Positions 1-7,623 of a DNA stretch of 64,000 nucleotides are shown here, in pieces. Position numbers and translations under genes: made by a program. The stretch's first letter is position 1, and every line of letters begins with the position of its first letter. This stretch comes from Luteibacter sp. dw_328. Its GTDB lineage: Bacteria; Pseudomonadota; Gammaproteobacteria; Xanthomonadales; Rhodanobacteraceae. The DNA is taken from assembly GCF_018449605.1 (NCBI RefSeq), contig NZ_JAAVUW010000001.1, positions 248,001 through 312,000 of the forward strand. Reading direction: 5' to 3'. The notes beneath the pieces are model-generated. The model saw only the letters and a program-made list of their open reading frames with translations. It searched no databases and was not told the DNA's origin.

Positions 1-706
1 CCTGGATGTCCTTGCCTCCGAACAGCCAAAGGCCCGGCGTGGAAAGCGTGGCGAGGGTGTCGCGCGGGTCGGTGTCGGCAAACTGATATTTATCGGGATC
101 ACTGCGAACATGTTCGCGCGCATCGGCTTCGGTGTGCGTCTCCCAGAAGGACCGATTTCCCTGCGTGTAGAACTGAAACCTCAGCTGCTCGCGAGCCGTC
201 ACGACCGGGCCGCTGAACAGCACCATGAACTTCACGGTGGGATTTTTCTTCGCGGCCAGGGGAATGATCCACCCCGCCTGACTGAATCCTACGAGGCCGA
301 GCGGGATGCTATTGCGTGGAAGGCGCGTCGACAGCTCGGCGACGGCGGCGCTGGCGTCGGTGGCCAGTAGATCGAAGTTGGCCGCGTCAATATTGTTGGT
401 GCCGACTTCCGGGCCTGCGTAGACGCCGCCCGACTCTCCGACTCCCCGCTTATCGTACGTCAACACCGCGATGCCTTGGCTCGCCAGCCGAGAGGCGAAC
501 GTCGTCATGCGCTTTTCCTGACCCGATCCATGCACGAGGACGACGGCCGCATACGGGTGCTCGGGTCGGATGAGCGTGCCGACCAGCGTTACGCCTTCGC
601 TTCTGAACCTGACGTCTTCAGACGTGACGCCTGGCGAATCGGCCGCTTGCGGGCGGGTTGATACCAACAGCAAAAGGCACATCCAAAGTCCACGGCCGTA
701 GCGCAT
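1..706 (-). CDS. alpha/beta hydrolase, 3' end outside window
   Basis: Translated from the minus strand, an open frame begins at ATG 704-706 and runs off the left edge, giving about 235 residues. It opens with a hydrophobic leader (MRYGRGLWMCLLLLVSTRPQA), so the product is probably exported. An HGSGQ oxyanion-hole motif, a YDKRGVGES strand-turn and the nucleophile elbow GFSQAG (Ser) follow in the order expected for a serine alpha/beta hydrolase. The acid and histidine of the triad would lie in the missing C-terminal part. The substrate cannot be told; the pattern resembles periplasmic prolyl-oligopeptidase-like or dienelactone-hydrolase-like esterases. It is separated by 54 bases from the next minus-strand gene. 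Confidence 0.75.
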   Translation of the reverse strand, partial: MRYGRGLWMCLLLLVSTRPQAADSPGVTSEDVRFRSEGVTLVGTLIRPEHPYAAVVLVHGSGQEKRMTTFASRLASQGIAVLTYDKRGVGESGGVYAGPEVGTNNIDAANFDLLATDASAAVAELSTRLPRNSIPLGLVGFSQAGWIIPLAAKKNPTVKFMVLFSGPVVTAREQLRFQFYTQGNRSFWETHTEADAREHVRSDPDKYQFADTDPRDTLATLSTPGLWLFGGKDIQ

Positions 707-760
707 CGCTATGTATCCCCTGAGGTGGAAAGCACCTCGTCGATGTGGGGCAGCTTGGCA

Positions 761-1081
761 TCATCCGTTACTAAGTTGGCAAATTATCCGACCAAATGCG
801 CCATCGTTGCGCTGAAACTCCGGTTGGGCTCCATGAAACCTTCCTCCCGCCAGGGCGACCGAGGCAACGCGATCCATGCGAAACGACTTCCAGCCCCGGG
901 AGGCACCCGAGGTACTTTCCCCGCTTACCTGAAAGGCGCTCAGCAGCCGATCGCCGGCGTGGTCGTCACCATACACATGGGGCTGCACGACGCGTTGCGT
1001 GTCGCCATAGTCAATGAGAAGCAGGAGTCGCTCATGAATTGCCTGGCAGATGATGGCGTCGAAGTCGGGCTTCACCGCCAC
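761..1081 (-). CDS. small WYL-like domain protein
   Basis: This 106-residue protein has the strand pattern of a lone WYL-like domain: IDYGDTQRVVQPHVYG, then an internal segment with SGASRGWKSFRMD and a final AGGRF..PEF block. WYL domains are ligand- or nucleic-acid-binding modules usually fused to a helix-turn-helix; none is visible here. The start at 1081 lies 10 bases inside the 3' end of the flavin oxidoreductase gene, so the two are probably co-transcribed. The family is recognised by pattern only, and a sensing role is inference. Confidence 0.65.
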   Translation of the reverse strand: MAVKPDFDAIICQAIHERLLLLIDYGDTQRVVQPHVYGDDHAGDRLLSAFQVSGESTSGASRGWKSFRMDRVASVALAGGRFHGAQPEFQRNDGAFGRIICQLSNG

Positions 1082-2088
1082 CCCAACGCCGGGGCCACCT
1101 GTGTGAGAATCGATTCAATCAGGTGCACGTTGTAGTCCACACCAAGCTGGTTGGGCACGGCAAGAAGCAAGGTGTCGGCTTCGGCAATGGCCTCGTCGGC
1201 CGCGAGTTCCTCGACGAGGACCTCCGGAACAGCCGCGTAGGTTCTGCCGAACACGGCCTCCATGTTGTCGATAAAGCCGACCTGGTCCGTGGACTTGCTT
1301 CGACCGAAGTACGCGTGGTCCATGTCGTTGACCAGGGGAAAGATGGACCGCAGAACCGACACACGCGGTTCGCGCCCGTGGTCGGCCTTGGCCCACGCCT
1401 CGCGATAGAGCCGCATCTGCCTGGCCTGCTGCACATGCAGTGGCTCGTTGGTCTCGTTCGCTTTCAGCGTCGAGCTTTGCAGGTTCATGCCCATGGTGGC
1501 CGCCCATACAGCGGTGGCGTTGGAGGCCGAACCCCACCAGATACGTTCGCGCAGGCCGGGTGCGTGGGGCTCGAGCCGGAGGAGGCCGGGCGGGTTAGGA
1601 AACATGGGACGTGGATTCGGCTGGGCGAAGCCTTTTCCCTCGAGCAACTGCAGGAAGGTTTCGGCATGCCGGCGGCCCATGTCGGCATCGGTTTCTCCTT
1701 CCGCGGGCGCGTAGCCAAAGTGGCGCCAGCCTTCGATGACCTGCTCGGGGGAGCCGCGGCTTATGCCCAGCTGCAGGCGCCCGCCACTGATGAGATCGGC
1801 AGCCCCTGCGGTTTCCAGCATGTAGTGGGGGTTTTCATAGCGCATGTCGATCACGCCGGTGCCGATCTCGATGCGGCTGGTTCGCGCGCCGATGGCCGCA
1901 AGGAGCGGGAAGGGCGATGCCAGCTGATTGGCAAAATGGTGGACGCGGAAGTAAGCCCCGTCGGCACCGATCTGCTCCGCCGCGACGGCGAGATCGATCG
2001 ATTGCTGGAGCACGTCGCGCGCAGACCGCGTCGCTGAGTGCGGAGAGTCGGTCCAATGACCGAATGAGAGGAAGCCGATGCGTTTCAT
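1072..2088 (-). CDS. LLM-class flavin-dependent oxidoreductase
   Basis: This 338-residue protein is a luciferase-like monooxygenase of the F420/FMN-dependent TIM-barrel superfamily. The start is placed at ATG 2088 because the protein begins MKRIGFLSFGHW, the conserved first strand; the frame stays open upstream but without family-like sequence. Visible features are AAEQIGADGAYFRVHHF (helix 1 and active-site strand), SRIEIGTGVIDMRYENP and the flavin phosphate-binding GGRLQLGISRGSPEQ segment. It should use reduced flavin to oxygenate a small organic substrate that the sequence does not reveal. It is divergent from yceI with 161 bases between, and a WYL-like gene overlaps its 3' end. Confidence 0.85.
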   Translation of the reverse strand: MKRIGFLSFGHWTDSPHSATRSARDVLQQSIDLAVAAEQIGADGAYFRVHHFANQLASPFPLLAAIGARTSRIEIGTGVIDMRYENPHYMLETAGAADLISGGRLQLGISRGSPEQVIEGWRHFGYAPAEGETDADMGRRHAETFLQLLEGKGFAQPNPRPMFPNPPGLLRLEPHAPGLRERIWWGSASNATAVWAATMGMNLQSSTLKANETNEPLHVQQARQMRLYREAWAKADHGREPRVSVLRSIFPLVNDMDHAYFGRSKSTDQVGFIDNMEAVFGRTYAAVPEVLVEELAADEAIAEADTLLLAVPNQLGVDYNVHLIESILTQVAPALGWR

Positions 2089-2249
2089 GGCGGTAATGAT
2101 ACGGCGATCCCATCGACGGGTCGTTCCGTTGATGGATTGTGCCCGGATGAAATAAGAGCGCCCGCAGCCAAAAGTTGGGGTGACGCCTTGGCCCGGACGG
2201 ACTAGGGTGGTCACAGTGACGACCCGTCTCCCCGCTACTGGACCCAAAG

Positions 2250-2894
2250 ATGACTCCGCTCAAGATCGCCTCCGCCGCGTTGCTGGCATTCCTTTTAGCG
2301 ATACCGGTCGCCGTCGTCGCCCAGACCGATAAAAAGCCGGCGGAAGACGCGAGCGCCGCGTCGCAGTACAAAAACCTGAATCTGACCAGGGATCCCAGGG
2401 CCGCGGCGGCAGGGGAGTACAAGCTCGACCCGCACCACACGTCCGTGACTGCGAAACTTGCCCACATGGATCTGTCGCGCTACACCCTTCGCTTCGATAG
2501 TGTGAGCGGCGGATTCTCGTACGACCCCACGTCAGCGACCGCTTCGAAACTGGCGATCTCCATCGACCCGAAGTCGGTCAGTACGGGTGACCCGACCTTC
2601 GACAAGCGAATCGCCGAGAAGTATTTTGAAGCCGATAAATACCCGTCGATCACCTTCACATCCGCGGTAACGAAGATCGTCGGCGATCACGTGACCGTCG
2701 ATGGTGTGCTGGATTTCCACGGTGTAAAGAAGCCGGTCAGCCTGAAGGTCGTCTATCGCGGTTTTGCGCAGACACGCATGGGCTTCTCTGGCGAGGCGAC
2801 ATTCAAGCGATCGGATTTCGGGGTCGGCGAATGGACTCCCCTGGAAGCCGACGAAGTCACGATTCTTGTCGAGACTGAATTCGTGAAATCCTGA
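2250..2894 (+). CDS. YceI family periplasmic lipid-binding protein
   Basis: This is a 214-residue YceI-like lipocalin-fold protein. An N-terminal signal peptide (about residues 1-25, ending VVAQT) directs export. The mature part contains the family signatures YKLDPHHTSVTAKLAHMD, a FDSVSGGF strand, the DPTFDKRIAEKYFEADKYPSITF stretch and the C-terminal GVGEW segment. Family members bind isoprenoid or other amphiphilic chains in the periplasm. The gene stands alone, divergent from the flavin oxidoreductase; the ATG at 2250 is the only start that yields a clean signal peptide. Confidence 0.9.
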   Translation: MTPLKIASAALLAFLLAIPVAVVAQTDKKPAEDASAASQYKNLNLTRDPRAAAAGEYKLDPHHTSVTAKLAHMDLSRYTLRFDSVSGGFSYDPTSATASKLAISIDPKSVSTGDPTFDKRIAEKYFEADKYPSITFTSAVTKIVGDHVTVDGVLDFHGVKKPVSLKVVYRGFAQTRMGFSGEATFKRSDFGVGEWTPLEADEVTILVETEFVKS

Positions 2895-2971
2895 CGCTAG
2901 CCACCCTCATATCTTCGAGGTAGCCTTCCCGGATCGCGCGTCGCCGGACGCCTTTCTGTCGGGATTACGAG

Positions 2972-4207
2972 ATGCCCCGTGAGTTGTCCGTCATCGCGAA
3001 GCTTCGCCGGAGAGTCCGGACCAGCGAGGATTTCCTGGACCAGATCGGAACGCTCGCAGGGGTCGGTGGATGGGAGCTGGACCTGGCAAGCGGTACTCTC
3101 CGCTGGACCGCGCAGACCTGCCGCATCCACGACATGCCGGCCGATCACGAACCCACCCTTGAAGAGGCGATTGGCTATTACGCCCCTGAGGTACGCACGG
3201 TGCTCGAGGCAGCGGTGCTCCGTGGCATCGAGGAAGGGGAGGGCTGGGACCTCGAGTTGCCCATGACCACCGCCACAGGCAGGCAAATATGGGTCCGCGC
3301 GCAGGGAGCGGTCGAGCAGCGAAAGGGAAGGGCCTCGCGTCTGATTGGCGCGTTCCAGGACATCACCGAGCGGCGCCGGGACATCGATGCCTTGATCGCC
3401 AGCGAGCGACGCTTCCGCAGCCTGTTCACCTATAGCCTCGGCCTGATCTGCACTCATGACCTCGAAGGCCGGCTGCTGACGGTTAATCCGGCGGCGTGTC
3501 AGTCGTTGGGCTATTCGGAAGCCGAGATGCTCGGCATGCACGTGGGCCAACTCATGACGGCGCGCGACGCGGCGCGTGTGCCGGAATATCTGGCACGCAT
3601 CCAGGCGCGCGGTACCGACGCGGGTCGCCTGCGCTTCCTTGCAAGGGATGGCACGCAGCGGGTGTGGCAGTACCACAACATGGTGGACACTCACGCTGGC
3701 GAAACGCAGGTGTTGGGTCACGCGCAGGACATCACCGAACAAGTTCTCCAGGAGCAGCGCCTTCGCGAATGGTCGATCCGCGACGCATTGACCGGCTGTT
3801 ACAACCGGCGCTTTCTTGCCCAGTACATGGAGAGCATCGAACCCGGCGTGCCGTGGGCGTGCGTCACCCTGGACCTGGACAAGTTCAAGGCGATAAACGA
3901 CACGTTCGGTCACCAGCGCGGTGATGAAGTCCTGGTTGCCATGGCGACGTTCTTCCAGCGTCATGTCCGTGCCGGTGACTACGTGATCCGGCTGGGCGGC
4001 GATGAATTCCTTGTCGTGCTACCCAAAGGCGCGATCAGCGACGCCCATGCACTCGCCGGACGTTTGGCCGTCGGCGCGGATACCGCGCCGTGCGGTTTCA
4101 CGGCAGGATGCGCGGCGCACACGGCCGGGACGTCGGTTGAAGCGACCCTGGGCGAAGCGGACCGCGCCTTGTACACGGTGCGGCGCCGTCGCCGGGGCGA
4201 ACCGTGA
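2972..4207 (+). CDS. PAS-PAS-GGDEF diguanylate cyclase
   Basis: This 411-residue soluble protein has no membrane segment. Two PAS/PAC sensor units (about residues 20-135 and 140-255, each ending in an AFQDITERR- or AQDITEQ-type PAC helix) precede a GGDEF domain (about 262-405). The active-site loop is an intact GGDEF at 342-346, and an RxxD inhibitory site (R333-D336) sits exactly five residues before it, so c-di-GMP product inhibition is expected. DALTGCYNRRF opens the catalytic domain. The C-terminal part after GGDEF is compact but keeps ADRALY. It probably makes c-di-GMP in response to a cytoplasmic signal; no EAL domain is present. Confidence 0.9.
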   Translation: MPRELSVIAKLRRRVRTSEDFLDQIGTLAGVGGWELDLASGTLRWTAQTCRIHDMPADHEPTLEEAIGYYAPEVRTVLEAAVLRGIEEGEGWDLELPMTTATGRQIWVRAQGAVEQRKGRASRLIGAFQDITERRRDIDALIASERRFRSLFTYSLGLICTHDLEGRLLTVNPAACQSLGYSEAEMLGMHVGQLMTARDAARVPEYLARIQARGTDAGRLRFLARDGTQRVWQYHNMVDTHAGETQVLGHAQDITEQVLQEQRLREWSIRDALTGCYNRRFLAQYMESIEPGVPWACVTLDLDKFKAINDTFGHQRGDEVLVAMATFFQRHVRAGDYVIRLGGDEFLVVLPKGAISDAHALAGRLAVGADTAPCGFTAGCAAHTAGTSVEATLGEADRALYTVRRRRRGEP

Positions 4208-4813
4208 TGAGACGCTGCGCCTGGGCGCGCGTCTCTGCCTGACAGGCCTTCGCGACTTCTTGCGTCTGCACGTCTTTCGTCACTGGTGCGATGCAACAAG
4301 CTGTCGCCTATGCATTTTTGGCAGTTGACGCCCTTTTTACAGTACGCTATATCTTGCATCACGCACGGCGTTCGATTGGACGTCCGTTCGCGTAACCCTT
4401 CCGGCAACCACACGGTATGCCGATTCGCAGCTCGCGATGAATGACGGACAGACCGCTACGATGCGTCGCCCCAATTCACATGAAAACGCCAGCTGCGCCT
4501 TCGCAGGTCGTCCGTTCGCGCGCGTCATGGCCGACGGCCTGCCGATCCTCGCACGTGCCAAGCTGAGCGCCCTGCGTTCGCGTGGCAAGTGCGTCGCTGG
4601 CTATTCTCCGCCGCAAACCTCCCGCTGATCGTCCGTCTGTCCTGATCGGCACGTTCAACCGTCCGTCGTGATGTTTTCGCACGCCCGCTAACGCTGGCGT
4701 GTGTGATCCATTCCGTCCGGGCCGCGCGACGAACCCGCTGGTCAGCTGAACTGCGCATCGCGCGGCGCAATGTCGCGCGTGCTTCCTAAAGCATCTCGGG
4801 GTGGGGGTAAGTC
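4208..4813 (+). other. 606-base gene-free leader region before the TonB receptor
   Basis: No gene is supported here. Open frames present (for example 4437-4628) lack a ribosome site and have arginine-rich, shadow-like composition. The segment holds a good sigma-70 promoter at 4325-4353 and several CGTCCG-containing words (near 4380, 4509, 4627 and 4663). If that promoter serves the receptor gene, the transcript carries a leader of roughly 450 bases. Confidence 0.5.
4325..4353 (+). promoter_or_regulatory. sigma-70 promoter for the carbohydrate-use operon
   Basis: A TTGACG hexamer (4325-4330) and a TATATC hexamer (4348-4353) are separated by exactly 17 bases, in an AT-rich island within GC-rich sequence. 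It faces the TonB receptor gene, whose start is about 460 bases downstream. Confidence 0.6.
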
Positions 4814-7621
4814 GTGGGTATCGATAGGGGTTTCAACAAGAAGTGTCTGGCCGTGGCCTTATGTGCCGTGCTCGGTGGGTCGGCGTTTGCGCAGGATGCG
4901 ACGCCGGCACCGCCGCCATCCACGTCGCCCGCGAAGCCTGCGGCCGACAGCCAGGCGACGCCGCCGAAGCCAGACAAGGCAGTGCAGATGAAGGCGTTGA
5001 GTGTCGTCGCTAACCGCTACGACGCCACCAATATGCGCATGGACTCGATCAACACCGTGGACGTGCTGTCCGCGGCGGATTTGCAGCACACCGCCGTGCA
5101 TAACGTGGCCGAGGCGCTGGGCCTGATGTCGGGCGTGAACGTGACGACCACGGGCTCGGGCTACTTCGGTGGTATCGACGGTGCGGCGCGCGGCGAGGGC
5201 ATGTTTACCTCGGTTCGCGGCCTGCCTTCGGAGTACAACGTCAACCTGGTCAACGGCAGCAACGTCGCCCAGGGCATGCCGTACAGCCGCAGCGTGCAGC
5301 TCAGTCTGTTGCCGCCGTCGGGTCTGCAGACCATCGTGCTCAACAAGACCTCGACGGCCGACATGGACGGTGACGCCATCGGCGGCACGATCGACTTTCG
5401 CACGCCTAGCGCGTTCGATTTCAAGAAGGATTTCAGCGGCAGCGTGACCGCCAGCGGGCGCGTCGAAAGCCGTGCGCGGGATTACGGCGGCAGCGGCCTG
5501 GGCAGTGGCCTTGCCGGCGAACTGCAGGGCAAGTTCGGCTCGGAAAAGCAGTTCGGCGTGTACGTCAGTGGTTACTACGACTATCGCAATATCGCCAATA
5601 GCGAGATCGGCGCGGCGGAAAGTGCCTCGAACGACGGCTCCTGGGCCTTCCTGCACGCGACGTCCGACGGCCAGAATGCGCCCGGTTACGACCCGGCGCA
5701 CAACCTGACCAGCCTGGGTACCAATGTCGGCGTGGCGTCCGGCTTCGAGCGTCGCTACGGCGGCAATATTTCGCTCGACTGGAACGTGGATCCCACGCTG
5801 AAAGCGTATGCGCGCATGACGTATGCCTATGCGCTGACCGAGCAGAACACGACCTATAACCAGCTGTTGCCGCAGGACGTGACTTACGTTCCCACGGCCA
5901 CGCCGGGTGTCTACACTCCGAACATCGGCCGCATCGCCAACCGCTTCTGGTACGAAACCAACCCCGAGCGAGCCGATCTGGCGACGATCCAGTTGGGTGC
6001 CGACAAGACCGCGGGTGGCTGGACCATCTCGCCCAATGTGTTCTGGAGCATCGGTCGTAACGATCGCCCGAACCACGTCGAGATCGACGGCCGTGAAGAC
6101 AAGTATTCGCAGGACAACTTCGCGTACAACCAGAGCTCGCTGCTCACCTATGGCAGTCATGGCTTTCCGTATCCGTCGCTGACCCCGGGCCTGCTGAACT
6201 CGGTCAACAACCTGCAGAACATGTACGCCAACGACTATGGCGAGGTCACCGACATCCGCTCGGGCCAGAAGCGCGGCGGTGCCAAGCTCGACCTGCGCTA
6301 CGACTTCGAGGACGGTCCGCTGCAGTCGATCAAGTTCGGCATGAAGTACAGCGACAGCTCCCGTGAGTTCACCGACCGCGACTATTCGACCGCCGGTATC
6401 AACGACGGAACGACCACGCTCAACGATCTCGGTATTATCAAGGGCTATTACAACCAGATTTTCCCAGGCAAGTTCGACTGGACAACGCCGCAAATCAGTC
6501 GCTCGGCGGTCGCTTCGCTGATCGCGAACAACCTGCAGCCAGGCGACCTGGATACCTGTAGCCAGCTCGACTACAACAACTTCAATTGCGACACGATGCG
6601 TGGCACCGAGGCCGTCACTGCGGCCTACGCCATGGCGACGTTCCAGAGTGGTCCGTGGGAGGTCATCCCGGGTGTGCGTTTCGAACACACCTCGATTCGC
6701 AACACCTTCTGGACCACCCCGCAGGATGCCGACGGGAACGAACAGCCGGGCTACTTCTCCAACAACCACACCATCTACAACGAACCGCTGGGTAGCCTGT
6801 TCATCAACTACCGCCCGGACGGCAACATCGTCTACCGCGGTGCTATCTGGCAGAGCTACACGCGTCCTGCGTTCGTGCAGCTGGGCGGCGGCTCGCAGAT
6901 CAGTGTGTCCGACGGGGTGACCACGATCACCACCGGCAACCCCAACCTCAGCCCGATCAAGGCCACCAACGTGGACCTCGGGGCGGAGTGGACTACCCAG
7001 AACGGCGGTTACGTCTCGCTGGCCAGCTACTACAAGAAGCTGCGCAACTACATCTACGACAGCGGCGGCGGCCAGGCCGACCCGAACACCTCGGGCGTGG
7101 GTACCGTGCTGACCAAGACGCCGACCAACGGTGGCGATGGTCGCGTCGTCGGCCTCGAGGCGACGTATCGGCAGAAATTCCAGAACCTGCCGGCACCGTT
7201 CGACGGCATGGGCTTCAGTGTCAACGCGACACGACAGAACTCAAAGGTGGACCTTGGGCGCGACGGATTCGAGAACGAGCGACTGCAGTCGGCTCCGCAG
7301 CGCATGGCCAACGCGGAGTTGTTCTACGAGAAGTACGGCTTCTCGGTGAACCTCAGCTACCACTACACCGGCTCTTACCTGTCGACCTATGACTTCCTCA
7401 ACCAGAACAGTCCGTGGGACGACCTGTGGATCCGGCCGATTCGTCGCGTGGACCTGCATCTGGGGTATGCGATGTCCAACGGCCTGCAGTTCGACCTGCA
7501 GGTCAGCAACCTGACCAAGCAGTACTCGTACTGGTCGCACATCGGCAGGAACAGCCTCGCCAATTCGGATATCGTCGATGCGGGAAGGACCACCCTGCTG
7601 ACCGTGAAGTACAACTTCTGA
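4814..7621 (+). CDS. TonB-dependent outer-membrane receptor, carbohydrate type
   Basis: This 935-residue outer-membrane receptor would take up a substrate using TonB-ExbBD energy. The GTG start at 4814 follows a purine-rich GGGGTGGGGG and gives a signal peptide (about residues 1-26, ending GSAFAQ). A proline-rich linker (27-55) is followed by the plug domain (about 70-190: VDVLSAADLQ, NVAEALGLMSGVNV, SVRGLPSEYN, DGDAIGGTIDF). The rest is a 22-strand barrel ending in the expected terminal phenylalanine (VKYNF). No STN signalling domain is seen. The next gene starts 3 bases after the stop, so the beta-galactosidase and transport genes downstream indicate a galactoside or related oligosaccharide as ligand (inference). 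Confidence 0.92.
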   Translation: MGIDRGFNKKCLAVALCAVLGGSAFAQDATPAPPPSTSPAKPAADSQATPPKPDKAVQMKALSVVANRYDATNMRMDSINTVDVLSAADLQHTAVHNVAEALGLMSGVNVTTTGSGYFGGIDGAARGEGMFTSVRGLPSEYNVNLVNGSNVAQGMPYSRSVQLSLLPPSGLQTIVLNKTSTADMDGDAIGGTIDFRTPSAFDFKKDFSGSVTASGRVESRARDYGGSGLGSGLAGELQGKFGSEKQFGVYVSGYYDYRNIANSEIGAAESASNDGSWAFLHATSDGQNAPGYDPAHNLTSLGTNVGVASGFERRYGGNISLDWNVDPTLKAYARMTYAYALTEQNTTYNQLLPQDVTYVPTATPGVYTPNIGRIANRFWYETNPERADLATIQLGADKTAGGWTISPNVFWSIGRNDRPNHVEIDGREDKYSQDNFAYNQSSLLTYGSHGFPYPSLTPGLLNSVNNLQNMYANDYGEVTDIRSGQKRGGAKLDLRYDFEDGPLQSIKFGMKYSDSSREFTDRDYSTAGINDGTTTLNDLGIIKGYYNQIFPGKFDWTTPQISRSAVASLIANNLQPGDLDTCSQLDYNNFNCDTMRGTEAVTAAYAMATFQSGPWEVIPGVRFEHTSIRNTFWTTPQDADGNEQPGYFSNNHTIYNEPLGSLFINYRPDGNIVYRGAIWQSYTRPAFVQLGGGSQISVSDGVTTITTGNPNLSPIKATNVDLGAEWTTQNGGYVSLASYYKKLRNYIYDSGGGQADPNTSGVGTVLTKTPTNGGDGRVVGLEATYRQKFQNLPAPFDGMGFSVNATRQNSKVDLGRDGFENERLQSAPQRMANAELFYEKYGFSVNLSYHYTGSYLSTYDFLNQNSPWDDLWIRPIRRVDLHLGYAMSNGLQFDLQVSNLTKQYSYWSHIGRNSLANSDIVDAGRTTLLTVKYNF

Positions 7622-7623
7622 GC

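Noticed and set aside
4437-4628. A 63-codon open frame in the receptor leader
   Set aside because: No ribosome site before the ATG and no recognisable sequence; a leader peptide cannot be excluded but is not supported.
4859-6769. A 636-codon open frame antisense to the TonB receptor
   Set aside because: No ribosome site or domain pattern; the receptor on the other strand has signal peptide, plug and terminal phenylalanine.
7414-7623. N-terminal extension of the GH35 gene
   Set aside because: It overlaps the receptor gene in another frame, whereas ATG 7624 gives a Tat signal peptide and the usual length.
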